From assembly GCA_023423015.1 (NCBI GenBank), contig JAFAGE010000438.1:1-11000 (forward strand): 11,000 bases of DNA, given 5' to 3'. This document shows positions 1 to 5,732 of the stretch, piece after piece (the stretch's first letter is position 1; each line of letters opens with the position of its first letter). This DNA is from Bacteroidota bacterium (GTDB taxonomy: Bacteria > Bacteroidota > Bacteroidia > Chitinophagales > Chitinophagaceae). The notes under the pieces were generated by a model that saw only the letters and a list, made by a program, of their open reading frames with translations, did no database searches and was not told where the DNA came from. A program made the position numbers and the translations under genes.

Positions 1-1
1 G

Positions 2-238
2 GATACACTTGCACCCCGCCATGTTCAACTCAGGGCGGCCCTGCTGAACCTGAAAGGAAGAAGTTTTGATTCAGCTTACATACACAACCAGCTGATTGAT
101 CATGTTAATGCAGTAAACCTGTTTGAAAACGCTCACAGCATCGGCAATAATTGGAGATTGAAAGATTACGCCCGTGGAAAGGTTCCGGCGCTTCTGATGC
201 ATCGCGACGAGGCACAAACGTTGGCCGGACAATACTAG
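2..238 (+). CDS. DUF4142 domain protein, C-terminal part (5' end outside window)
   Basis: The reading frame is open from base 2 and ends at TAG 236-238, giving the last 78 residues of a protein that begins before the window. The visible part is helical, with the pattern FDSAYIHNQLIDHVNAV, then LFENA, then WRLKDYARGKVPALLMHRDEA. This matches the C-terminal helices of DUF4142 proteins: the family typically has an FD-x-A-Y segment, an H-x-x-A-V-x-L-F helix, and a final A-x-x-x-L-P-x-L-x-x-H helix. DUF4142 proteins have a ferritin-like helical fold and are usually exported to the periplasm or outer membrane. Their function is not settled, and the signal peptide cannot be judged because the N-terminus is missing. 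The next gene follows after 34 bp on the same strand. The family call rests on pattern recognition alone. Confidence 0.72.
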   Translation, partial: DTLAPRHVQLRAALLNLKGRSFDSAYIHNQLIDHVNAVNLFENAHSIGNNWRLKDYARGKVPALLMHRDEAQTLAGQY

Positions 239-272
239 GTGCTGATGTAAGGTGATGCAAGAGACGAAATGA

Positions 273-614
273 ATGAAACATATGTATACGGCGAAAATTA
301 TCAGGCACAGGCACAAGTATCACCACTACATCAACGACGACCTGAAATCTGTTAAAGAAGAAACTTACTTTAAAATCATTTTTTCAGATCCCGCAGAATT
401 GATCGCCTTCGAAAAGTGGTGCCAGGAAAATGGTGGTGATTACGATTATGATAAAGAAAACAGCTGCCAGCGCGGCAAGCTGCCACAAATAGAGGCATTC
501 AAAGAGGAAATTTGCTGGTGCGATATTATGGGTTACTACCTGCTTCATGTTGCAGGCTATTCGTTTTATTCAACTATTCATCCGTACAAAGGCGAAGTGT
601 ATATTAAGTCGTGA
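273..614 (+). CDS. Hypothetical 113-aa Cys/His-rich protein
   Basis: I do not recognise this protein. It begins at ATG 273, directly after an in-frame TGA at 270-272, so it cannot extend upstream; ATG 282 is an alternative start. There is no signal peptide or membrane segment, so it is probably cytoplasmic. The N-terminus is basic and His-rich (H3, H12, H14, H17, H18). The middle is acidic (DYDYDKEN near 57-63). Four cysteines lie at 50, 65, 81 and 83, the last two in a C-W-C unit. The central run YFKIIFSDPAELIAFEKWC looks like a beta strand followed by a helix, as in small alpha/beta domains. The spaced Cys and the His cluster would allow metal binding, but there is no named motif. It lies 34 bp after the DUF4142 gene and 51 bp before the aldo/keto reductase gene, so co-transcription is possible. 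The open frame and protein-like composition support a real gene. Confidence 0.62.
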   Translation: MKHMYTAKIIRHRHKYHHYINDDLKSVKEETYFKIIFSDPAELIAFEKWCQENGGDYDYDKENSCQRGKLPQIEAFKEEICWCDIMGYYLLHVAGYSFYSTIHPYKGEVYIKS

Positions 615-665
615 AAGGTGAGAGGTGATAGCGGAGATTGAAGAACATCATATTTACAGTAACTA

Positions 666-1691
666 ATGGAATATCGTCAGTTAGGGGGATCCGGGTTGCG
701 GATTCCCGTTTTAAGTTTTGGAACAGCAACATTTGGAGGCAAGGGCGACTTCTTCAAAACATGGGGCAATACACAGGTGGAAGATGCTTCGCGCCTTGTG
801 CACCTCTGCCTTGATGCCGGAGTAAACATGTTCGACACGGCAAACACTTACTCGCGTGGTGTGTCAGAAGAAATTCTTGGTGAGGCGCTGTCTGGCCTGC
901 GCGACAAAGTGATCATTTCAACAAAAGGAACCTTTTCGATGGGTGAAGGAGTGAACGACTATGGATCGTCGCGCTATCATATCACCCGTCAATGCGAAGA
1001 AAGTCTCCGGAGGTTGAAGACCGATTACATTGACATATACCACATGCACGGCTTCGACACCAATACTCCGATAGAAGAAACATTGAAGACGCTCGATAAT
1101 CTTGTAACCAGCGGTAAGGTGAGATACATTGCGTGCTCCAATTTTTCAGGATGGCACCTGATGAAATCGTTGTCGGTATCGGAACGCTATGGCTGGTCGA
1201 AATATGTTGCGCACCAGGCGTATTACTCTTTGCTGAACCGGGAATTTGAATGGGAGCTGATGCCACTCGGCATCGACCAGAAAGTTGGAACTCTGGTATG
1301 GAGCCCGCTTTCTGCGGGTAAACTAACGGGCAAGTTCAGACGAAATCAACCTATGCCTTCCGAAACAAGAATTGCACAGGGTGGAGGGCAAGGTCCGCAG
1401 CCTTCTAATGAATTCTTTTACAACCTGATCGACGTACTTGATGAAATTTCCAAAGAAACCGGTAAGTCAATTGCACAGGTTTCTCTCAACTGGTTATTAC
1501 AGAGACCCACTGTGGTGAATATCATCGTTGGCGCACGAAACGAAGAACAGTTAAAACAGAACCTTGGAGCTGTTGGCTGGAACCTAACCCGAGAGCAGGT
1601 AAACCGCCTCGATGCTGCAAGTGAACAACCACCTATCTACCCGTACTGGCACCAACGGGGAAATCCGAAGCTAAATCCAAAACCCATATGA
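666..1691 (+). CDS. Aldo/keto reductase
   Basis: This is a complete 341-aa NAD(P)H-dependent oxidoreductase of the aldo/keto reductase superfamily, a cytoplasmic TIM barrel that reduces aldehydes or ketones to alcohols or does the reverse. The N-terminus has the family hairpin and first strand (YRQLGGSGLRIPVLSFGTATFG). The catalytic tetrad is intact: D57 and Y62 in FDTANTYSRG, K87 in ISTKGTF, and H128 in DIYHMHGFD. The cofactor-binding part includes SNFSGW (158-163), WSPLSAGKLTGKF (212-224) and the C-terminal VVNIIVGARNEEQL (283-296). The length is normal for bacterial AKRs of the YajO-like type. ATG 666 gives the expected N-terminus. The VOC gene follows after 25 bp, which suggests an operon. 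The substrate cannot be read from sequence. Sugar aldehydes or lactones are possible given the sugar genes later in the window, but they are distant and separately promoted, so I would not infer a shared pathway. Confidence 0.93.
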   Translation: MEYRQLGGSGLRIPVLSFGTATFGGKGDFFKTWGNTQVEDASRLVHLCLDAGVNMFDTANTYSRGVSEEILGEALSGLRDKVIISTKGTFSMGEGVNDYGSSRYHITRQCEESLRRLKTDYIDIYHMHGFDTNTPIEETLKTLDNLVTSGKVRYIACSNFSGWHLMKSLSVSERYGWSKYVAHQAYYSLLNREFEWELMPLGIDQKVGTLVWSPLSAGKLTGKFRRNQPMPSETRIAQGGGQGPQPSNEFFYNLIDVLDEISKETGKSIAQVSLNWLLQRPTVVNIIVGARNEEQLKQNLGAVGWNLTREQVNRLDAASEQPPIYPYWHQRGNPKLNPKPI

Positions 1692-1716
1692 CGGGAAAGG
1701 CTATAAATTATACCAT

Positions 1717-2205
1717 ATGGATTATACGGTTCCGCCGGGCACGGGCATAGGACACGTGCATCTTAAAGTGTCGGATCTTCCCAAAGCTTTAACCTTCTAT
1801 CGGGATATACTCGGCTTCGAAATAACGCAATGGTATGGCGACGCCGCCGTATTCCTATCTGCCGGCGGTTATCATCATCATATCGGCCTGAATACCTGGC
1901 ACAGTAGAAATGCCGGACCTGCTCCTGTTCGCGCATGCGGGCTCTACCATACTGCAATTTTATACCCAACGCGGAAAGACCTTGCAATTGTCCTGAAGCG
2001 ACTTATTGCGGCAAAGTACCCGCTGACAGGTGCTGCCGATCATGGCGTTTCACAGGCCCTTTATATGAACGATCCTGATGGGAATGGCGTAGAACTTTAT
2101 TGGGACCGCCCTCGTTCCGAATGGCCTCGCAGCAGCGATGGCAACATTGCCATGGTCACAGAAGAATTGGATCTTCAGGAGCTGCTGGCTGAATCCGAGC
2201 GCTGA
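1717..2205 (+). CDS. VOC family protein (glyoxalase/extradiol dioxygenase fold)
   Basis: This is a 162-aa single-domain protein of the vicinal oxygen chelate superfamily. The two beta-alpha-beta-beta-beta units are visible: the first opens with GIGHVHLKVSDLPKALTFYRD (residues 10-30), the second with CGLYHTAILYPTRKDLAIVL. Metal ligands are in the expected places: H13 in GHVHLKV, H78 in LYHTAI and E126 in the DPDGNGVELYWDRP signature (119-132). The run GGYHHHIGLNTW (50-61) is characteristic of a common bacterial VOC group of about 160 aa that resembles half of the two-domain catechol 2,3-dioxygenase CatE. Members are metal-dependent, but most have no proven reaction, so lyase, dioxygenase and resistance activities all remain open. 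The protein should be cytoplasmic. It follows the aldo/keto reductase after 25 bp and is probably co-transcribed. There is no clear terminator after its TGA at 2203-2205; the TonB receptor promoter begins about 20 bp later. Confidence 0.9.
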   Translation: MDYTVPPGTGIGHVHLKVSDLPKALTFYRDILGFEITQWYGDAAVFLSAGGYHHHIGLNTWHSRNAGPAPVRACGLYHTAILYPTRKDLAIVLKRLIAAKYPLTGAADHGVSQALYMNDPDGNGVELYWDRPRSEWPRSSDGNIAMVTEELDLQELLAESER

Positions 2206-2225
2206 TCTTTACCAACTTTCCACAT

Positions 2226-2248
2226 TTTTTGCAACATTGTTACAAAAA
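2226..2248. promoter_or_regulatory. Near-perfect 23-bp palindrome, candidate repressor operator
   Basis: The left arm TTTTTGCAACA (2226-2236), a central T (2237) and the right arm TGTTACAAAAA (2238-2248) pair at 10 of 11 positions; the only mismatch is C2232 opposite A2242. It overlaps the -33 TTTG at 2228-2231 and ends 4 bp before the -7 box, so a protein bound here should block RNA polymerase. Odd-centred AT-rich inverted repeats of this size are typical of Fur-family sites (Fur, Zur, Mur), which fits a receptor gene. Naming Zur or Fur is inference. A role as terminator for the VOC gene is unlikely: the loop would be tiny and the stem AT-rich. Confidence 0.7.
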
Positions 2249-2260
2249 TGCTCATCTTTG
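2228..2260 (+). promoter_or_regulatory. Bacteroidota-type promoter of the TonB receptor operon
   Basis: TTTG at 2228-2231 is a good -33 element. CATCTTTG at 2253-2260 differs from the TAnnTTTG -7 consensus at one base. The 21-bp spacing is normal for Bacteroidota sigma-ABfr promoters. Transcription should begin near 2265-2267, at or beside the ATG at 2266, so the mRNA would have almost no leader. This argues against ATG 2248 as the translation start. Confidence 0.6.
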
Positions 2261-2265
2261 CGGCG

Positions 2266-4584
2266 ATGAGCCGATTTACCACGTTGCTGTTGATGGTATT
2301 GTTCATCCTGCCTGTTCAGGGCCAGGATTGTGTCCTGGTATTATCCGGACATATTGAAGACGCCGACACCAAGGAAAAACTGGCGGGTGCCACCATACTG
2401 ATAAAAGAGCTGAACGTTCAGTTTATTACGGATGCTAATGGCGACTTCAAATACAACAATATTTGTCCGGGAACCTACCAGGTTGAAGTGAGCCACGCAG
2501 GCTGCGAAACCGTTACCAAAACTATCACGCTTTCAAAAAACTTTCACCTCGACGTATTGATGCCACACCTCAGGTACAACCTGCAGGAAGTGGTGGTAGA
2601 GGCACCAAAGCATGTACATGATAATAGCTTCATGCGCAAGCTTGATGAACACCATCTTGAACTTGCGCGACCGGGTAATATCGGGGAGGCATTGGCAAAC
2701 ATCAATGGCGTAAACCTTCTTCAGACAGGAACTACCATTACCAAACCTGTTATCCATGGATTGCATAGCAATCGTGTGTTGACGATCAACAATGGGGTGC
2801 GCCAGGAGGGCCAGCAATGGGGAAATGAACATGCACCTGAGATCGACACATATGTGGCAGATCGCGTGTCGATCATAAAGGGGGCTGAAGCATTACGTTA
2901 CGGATCGGATGCTATCGGAGGTGCAGTAATCATCGATCCAAAACCATTGAGAACACTTCCCGGGTATAATGCAGAAATAAATACGGCATATTCCACCAAC
3001 AACGGGCAGTTCGTAGCGTCGGGAATTTTCGAACATCAACCCGAAAAATTATCGGCATTGTCGTATCGTATCCAGGGCACATATAAAAAAGCCGCCAATG
3101 TGCGGACGCCGGACTACAGGTTGAACAACACCGGGTTCTCGGAACAAAATTTTTCAGTCGCTGCCAACTGGAAGGAAAAACATTACCAGCTGCAGGCTTA
3201 TTATAGTGAGTTTGCCTCGCAGATCGGTATATTTCCCGGTTCGCACATTGGTAACCTCACCGACCTGATGAATGTTATTTCGCTTTCGAAACCCAATGAT
3301 GTGTTTCTCGGGGAGAATTCCTATACCATTCGCAGGCCGCGACAGGAAGTGGTTCATCGTCTTTTCAAAATGCGGGCTGTGTACAACAAGAATGAACATC
3401 GTTTCAGCTTAATTTTTGGCGGGCAATACAATCATCGCAGTGAATTCGATATTGTGCGTAGTTCTTCGAATGCGAAACCCCAGGTAAGCCTTGCAATAAT
3501 TACCACATCACAGGAGCTGATGTATGAGCATCCTTCTTTCAAAAATATTAAAGGTTCGGCCGGGATTTCGTTAATTCAGCAAGACAATAGTTACTCAGGC
3601 AGATATCTTATTCCCAACTACAAATCGCAGACATTCGGCGCTTTCTGGATTGAGAAATGGAGTAAGAACAGGCTTTCAATAGAAGCGGGCTTGCGGGCAG
3701 ATGATAAAAGCATAAGAACAAACCGCATGAGATTTAATGGTGAAAGAGTGGACCATACATTCGATTTTTTCACTGCGGGGTCTTCTATTGAAGCTGAATA
3801 CAGGTTTGGAAGAAATTTCAGGTTGAACGGGGGTGTTGCCTACACGTCGCGCGCGCCGCATGTAAACGAATTGCTGGTAGATGGCATTCACGAAGGTTCA
3901 GGAACATACGAACAGGGGGATGCTTCGCTGAAGCCGGAGAAGTCGCTCAACTTTTCAGGTTCTCTCGCATTCGACAACAGGAAAAAAACACTGAGTGCGG
4001 AAATCTACTTTTATCACAATAACATTCGCAATTTCATTTTCCAGCAACCGGAACCCGATCAGCCGGTACTCACGATAGTAGGAGCGTTTCCCTTAATCCG
4101 TTACAGGCAAACGAATGCTTTGTTGCGCGGTATGGATGCATCCGTGAGTTATACATTTATCCCCCAGTGGCAGATTACATCCAGGTTGTCGCTGCTGAGA
4201 GCCACTAATCGTGCAATAGACGACTGGTTGATATTGATGCCGGCAGACAGGTGGCGGAACGAACTTGTGTATAACATCAGGGATGGTGGAAAATTTACCA
4301 ATAGTTATATTTCTGCTGAATTGGTGTCTACATTTTCACCCCGGGTGCCTTCTGACGAATATGGTAAGCAGGATTACAAAGAACCGCCCGGTGCGTATAC
4401 ACTACTCAACATTAGCGCTTCATCTACCATAAGCGCTTTTGGAACTGCAATTACAGCGTCGATCGCGGTGCGCAATGCATTGAACGTGACATACCGCGAC
4501 TACCTGAATAGTTTTCGCTATTACACGGATGAGATGGGGAGGAATGTGACACTCATGCTTAAGGTTCCTATTCAAAAACAATGA
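2266..4584 (+). CDS. TonB-dependent outer-membrane receptor
   Basis: This receptor imports a ligand across the outer membrane using TonB energy. From ATG 2266 it has 772 aa (778 from ATG 2248). ATG 2266 gives a compact signal peptide (MSRFTTLLLMVLFILPVQGQ) and fits the promoter. Next come a CarboxypepD_reg-like domain (about residues 25-100) and a plug (about 105-230) with KPVIHGLHSNRVLTINNGVR, QQWGNEHAPEID and IKGAEALRYGSDAIGG. The rest is a 22-strand-type barrel with alternating aromatic strands. The plug pattern resembles a ZnuD-like receptor branch, and the segment just before the plug is His-rich (PKHVHD, then DEHH), so a metal ligand is plausible but unproven. It is not SusC-like: it is shorter than SusC (about 1000 aa) and no SusD follows. 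The C-terminus (LMLKVPIQKQ) lacks the usual final Phe. A lipoprotein gene starts 7 bp after the stop and is surely in the same operon. Confidence 0.93.
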   Translation: MSRFTTLLLMVLFILPVQGQDCVLVLSGHIEDADTKEKLAGATILIKELNVQFITDANGDFKYNNICPGTYQVEVSHAGCETVTKTITLSKNFHLDVLMPHLRYNLQEVVVEAPKHVHDNSFMRKLDEHHLELARPGNIGEALANINGVNLLQTGTTITKPVIHGLHSNRVLTINNGVRQEGQQWGNEHAPEIDTYVADRVSIIKGAEALRYGSDAIGGAVIIDPKPLRTLPGYNAEINTAYSTNNGQFVASGIFEHQPEKLSALSYRIQGTYKKAANVRTPDYRLNNTGFSEQNFSVAANWKEKHYQLQAYYSEFASQIGIFPGSHIGNLTDLMNVISLSKPNDVFLGENSYTIRRPRQEVVHRLFKMRAVYNKNEHRFSLIFGGQYNHRSEFDIVRSSSNAKPQVSLAIITTSQELMYEHPSFKNIKGSAGISLIQQDNSYSGRYLIPNYKSQTFGAFWIEKWSKNRLSIEAGLRADDKSIRTNRMRFNGERVDHTFDFFTAGSSIEAEYRFGRNFRLNGGVAYTSRAPHVNELLVDGIHEGSGTYEQGDASLKPEKSLNFSGSLAFDNRKKTLSAEIYFYHNNIRNFIFQQPEPDQPVLTIVGAFPLIRYRQTNALLRGMDASVSYTFIPQWQITSRLSLLRATNRAIDDWLILMPADRWRNELVYNIRDGGKFTNSYISAELVSTFSPRVPSDEYGKQDYKEPPGAYTLLNISASSTISAFGTAITASIAVRNALNVTYRDYLNSFRYYTDEMGRNVTLMLKVPIQKQ

Positions 4585-4591
4585 TATTACG

Positions 4592-5146
4592 ATGAAGAGA
4601 ATTTTTGCCTGGTGTTTACCCGTTGTTTTCCTTGCAATGTCCTGCAAAAAAGAAAACCAGCCTGCCGAGGAAAACGACAATGAACTGATTACAACTGTTG
4701 AGCTGCAGTTCACTAAAAAGTCGGATGGCTCTACGTCTGTGTTTATGTGGGAAGATGTCGATGGCCCGGGCGGTGAAATTCCCTATGCAGATACTTTGCT
4801 GCTTCAAACAAACGAAGAATATGATGTGAAAGTAACAGTGTGGAACAAGTCCCGTACTCCGGCAGAAAACATCACGGAAGAAGTAACTGCCGAATCAGAG
4901 AATCATCGCTTTTACTATGAGCCTTCAGCCAACATGGGAATCACTGTTGGTAATTTTGACAATGATATCAATGGAATGCCATTGGGAGTAAATAGTCGCT
5001 GGATTACAACCAATGCAGCAGAAGGTACAGCGATCGTGGTGCTGCGTCATTACCCGGAAGGAGGGAAGGCGGCAGATGATCTGTTGAATAGTCCAAAGAG
5101 TACAACCGATGCCGGCGCGGTGTTTATTGCAATGGTGAAGGACTGA
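4592..5146 (+). CDS. Lipoprotein paired with the TonB-dependent receptor
   Basis: This 184-aa protein has a lipoprotein signal: MKRIFAWCLPVVFLAMSC, with a short basic start, a hydrophobic core and a lipobox ending at C18. KKEN and an acidic stretch (PAEENDNE) follow the Cys. The mature part begins ELITTVELQF and continues with WEDVDGPGGE, a strand-rich region (EEYDVKVTVWNKS, residues about 75-90), ENITEEVTAESENHRFYY, and the DNDINGMPLG segment. It ends with strands around TAIVVLRHYPEG. This looks like one or two Ig-like or beta-sandwich domains. I believe similar lipoproteins commonly lie behind this type of receptor in Bacteroidota, but I know no assigned function; ligand capture or hand-off at the outer membrane is a reasonable guess. 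The gene begins 7 bp after the receptor stop. Its TGA at 5144-5146 directly abuts the stop of the opposing SET gene, so there is no intergenic space for a separate terminator. Confidence 0.85.
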   Translation: MKRIFAWCLPVVFLAMSCKKENQPAEENDNELITTVELQFTKKSDGSTSVFMWEDVDGPGGEIPYADTLLLQTNEEYDVKVTVWNKSRTPAENITEEVTAESENHRFYYEPSANMGITVGNFDNDINGMPLGVNSRWITTNAAEGTAIVVLRHYPEGGKAADDLLNSPKSTTDAGAVFIAMVKD

Positions 5147-5569
5147 TTATTTTTTCTTGTTATTCTTAATGTTATCGCGAATCACATCCCAGTATTCTTT
5201 ACCGTAGCCAACAAAGATTTCTCCATTGGCGGGGATGTCTTTTGTGGAGGTGATATACGCTTTTAATCCATCTTCAACATATTCGGAATTGTTGGTAATT
5301 CCTTTTACCCGTACAATGCCGCGTGCATCGTTGGCATAGCGGGCGAGTGCTTTTTTATAGGGAAGCGCGTCTATAACGTGATAACGTTTTACGTAGTAAA
5401 TGTAACCGTTGCCGCCATTGCGGTGATCTGCGTCTTTCCAGCTGGTAATCTTTCCTTTGTATTCGACGATCCTTGCTCCCTTGGGTATCGGTTTCTTTGT
5501 AAACAAACCTTTTCCCGCATTGGGCAAAGTGGATTTTTTCACCACCAACTGCTTTTCCAATAGAGCCAT
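5147..5569 (-). CDS. SET-domain protein (putative protein lysine methyltransferase)
   Basis: This is a 140-aa single SET domain. Such enzymes move a methyl group from S-adenosylmethionine to a lysine side chain; bacterial targets are mostly unknown. The N-terminal SET motif is AGKGLFTKKPIPKGARIVEYKGK (18-40), with the GKGLF turn and the IxxGxxIxEYxG pattern. The central part is LARYANDARGIVRVKGITNNSEYV (75-98), in the place of the cofactor-binding N-H-S motif of eukaryotic enzymes. The C-terminal part is ITSTKDIPANGEIFVGYGKEYW (106-127), with the GE and YG-x-x-YW signature. There is no post-SET Cys cluster. The tail is lysine-rich (IKNNKKK). It is cytoplasmic, with no signal peptide. The start at 5569 leaves about 30 bases after a TATCTTCG box. 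It faces the lipoprotein gene tail to tail and is divergent from the aldolase/dehydrogenase gene. No substrate gene is evident nearby, and activity is unproven. Confidence 0.88.
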   Translation of the reverse strand: MALLEKQLVVKKSTLPNAGKGLFTKKPIPKGARIVEYKGKITSWKDADHRNGGNGYIYYVKRYHVIDALPYKKALARYANDARGIVRVKGITNNSEYVEDGLKAYITSTKDIPANGEIFVGYGKEYWDVIRDNIKNNKKK

Positions 5570-5607
5570 TCTGTTTTGTACTTGTTGCCTGTTTCTGTTA
5601 CTTGCGG

Positions 5608-5615
5608 CGAAGATA
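5608..5615 (-). promoter_or_regulatory. Candidate -7 box of the SET-domain gene
   Basis: On the minus strand this reads TATCTTCG, one base from the TAnnTTTG consensus. It lies 38 bp upstream of the SET start codon. I see no good -33 TTTG at the expected distance, so this is a weak call. The same TATCTTCG octamer occurs on the other strand for the divergent aldolase gene. Confidence 0.4.
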
Positions 5616-5679
5616 GGTGTAAAGCATCACACAGCATGACAGCTACCAACAACTGTTCTGATACTTTTAGTGTGAATTC

Positions 5680-5700
5680 TTCAACTGCGCAGGCAGTGAA
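5680..5700. promoter_or_regulatory. Inverted repeat, possible operator of the aldolase/dehydrogenase gene
   Basis: ACTGC (5684-5688) and GCAGT (5693-5697) are perfect arms around GCAG. They are flanked by TTC (5680-5682) and GAA (5698-5700), offset by one extra A on the left. The repeat ends 4 bp before the TATCTTCG box, so a bound repressor would cover the promoter. The GntR regulator downstream is a natural candidate, but its own promoter carries a different repeat. Confidence 0.35.
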
Positions 5701-5704
5701 ACCT

Positions 5705-5712
5705 TATCTTCG
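5705..5712 (+). promoter_or_regulatory. Candidate -7 box of the aldolase/dehydrogenase gene
   Basis: TATCTTCG matches TAnnTTTG at all but one position and lies 20 bp before the start codon at 5733, leaving a leader of roughly 14-16 bases. No clear TTTG -33 element is visible at the right distance, which would fit a promoter needing an activator or a poor match in this organism. Confidence 0.4.
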
Positions 5713-5732
5713 ACTTCAAACCTATCTGCCAT

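Noticed and set aside
1702..1721. AT-rich palindrome TATAAATTATA and CCATATGG between the aldo/keto reductase and VOC genes
   Set aside because: Short and AT-rich, without a promoter box beside it. CCATATGG recurs at 5730-5737 and a related CCATATGA at 1684-1691, so chance is the simplest explanation.
666..2205. Aldo/keto reductase plus VOC protein as part of the rhamnose-type pathway downstream
   Set aside because: They are separated from the aldolase gene by a separately promoted receptor operon and an opposite-strand gene; nothing in the sequence links them.
2226..2248. Palindrome as an intrinsic terminator for the VOC gene
   Set aside because: The RNA stem would be nearly all A-U with a loop of a few bases; its position between promoter boxes fits an operator much better.
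2248..2265. Upstream ATG 2248 as start of the TonB receptor
   Set aside because: It lies inside the palindrome and before the -7 box, so it would precede the predicted transcription start; ATG 2266 gives a compact signal peptide.
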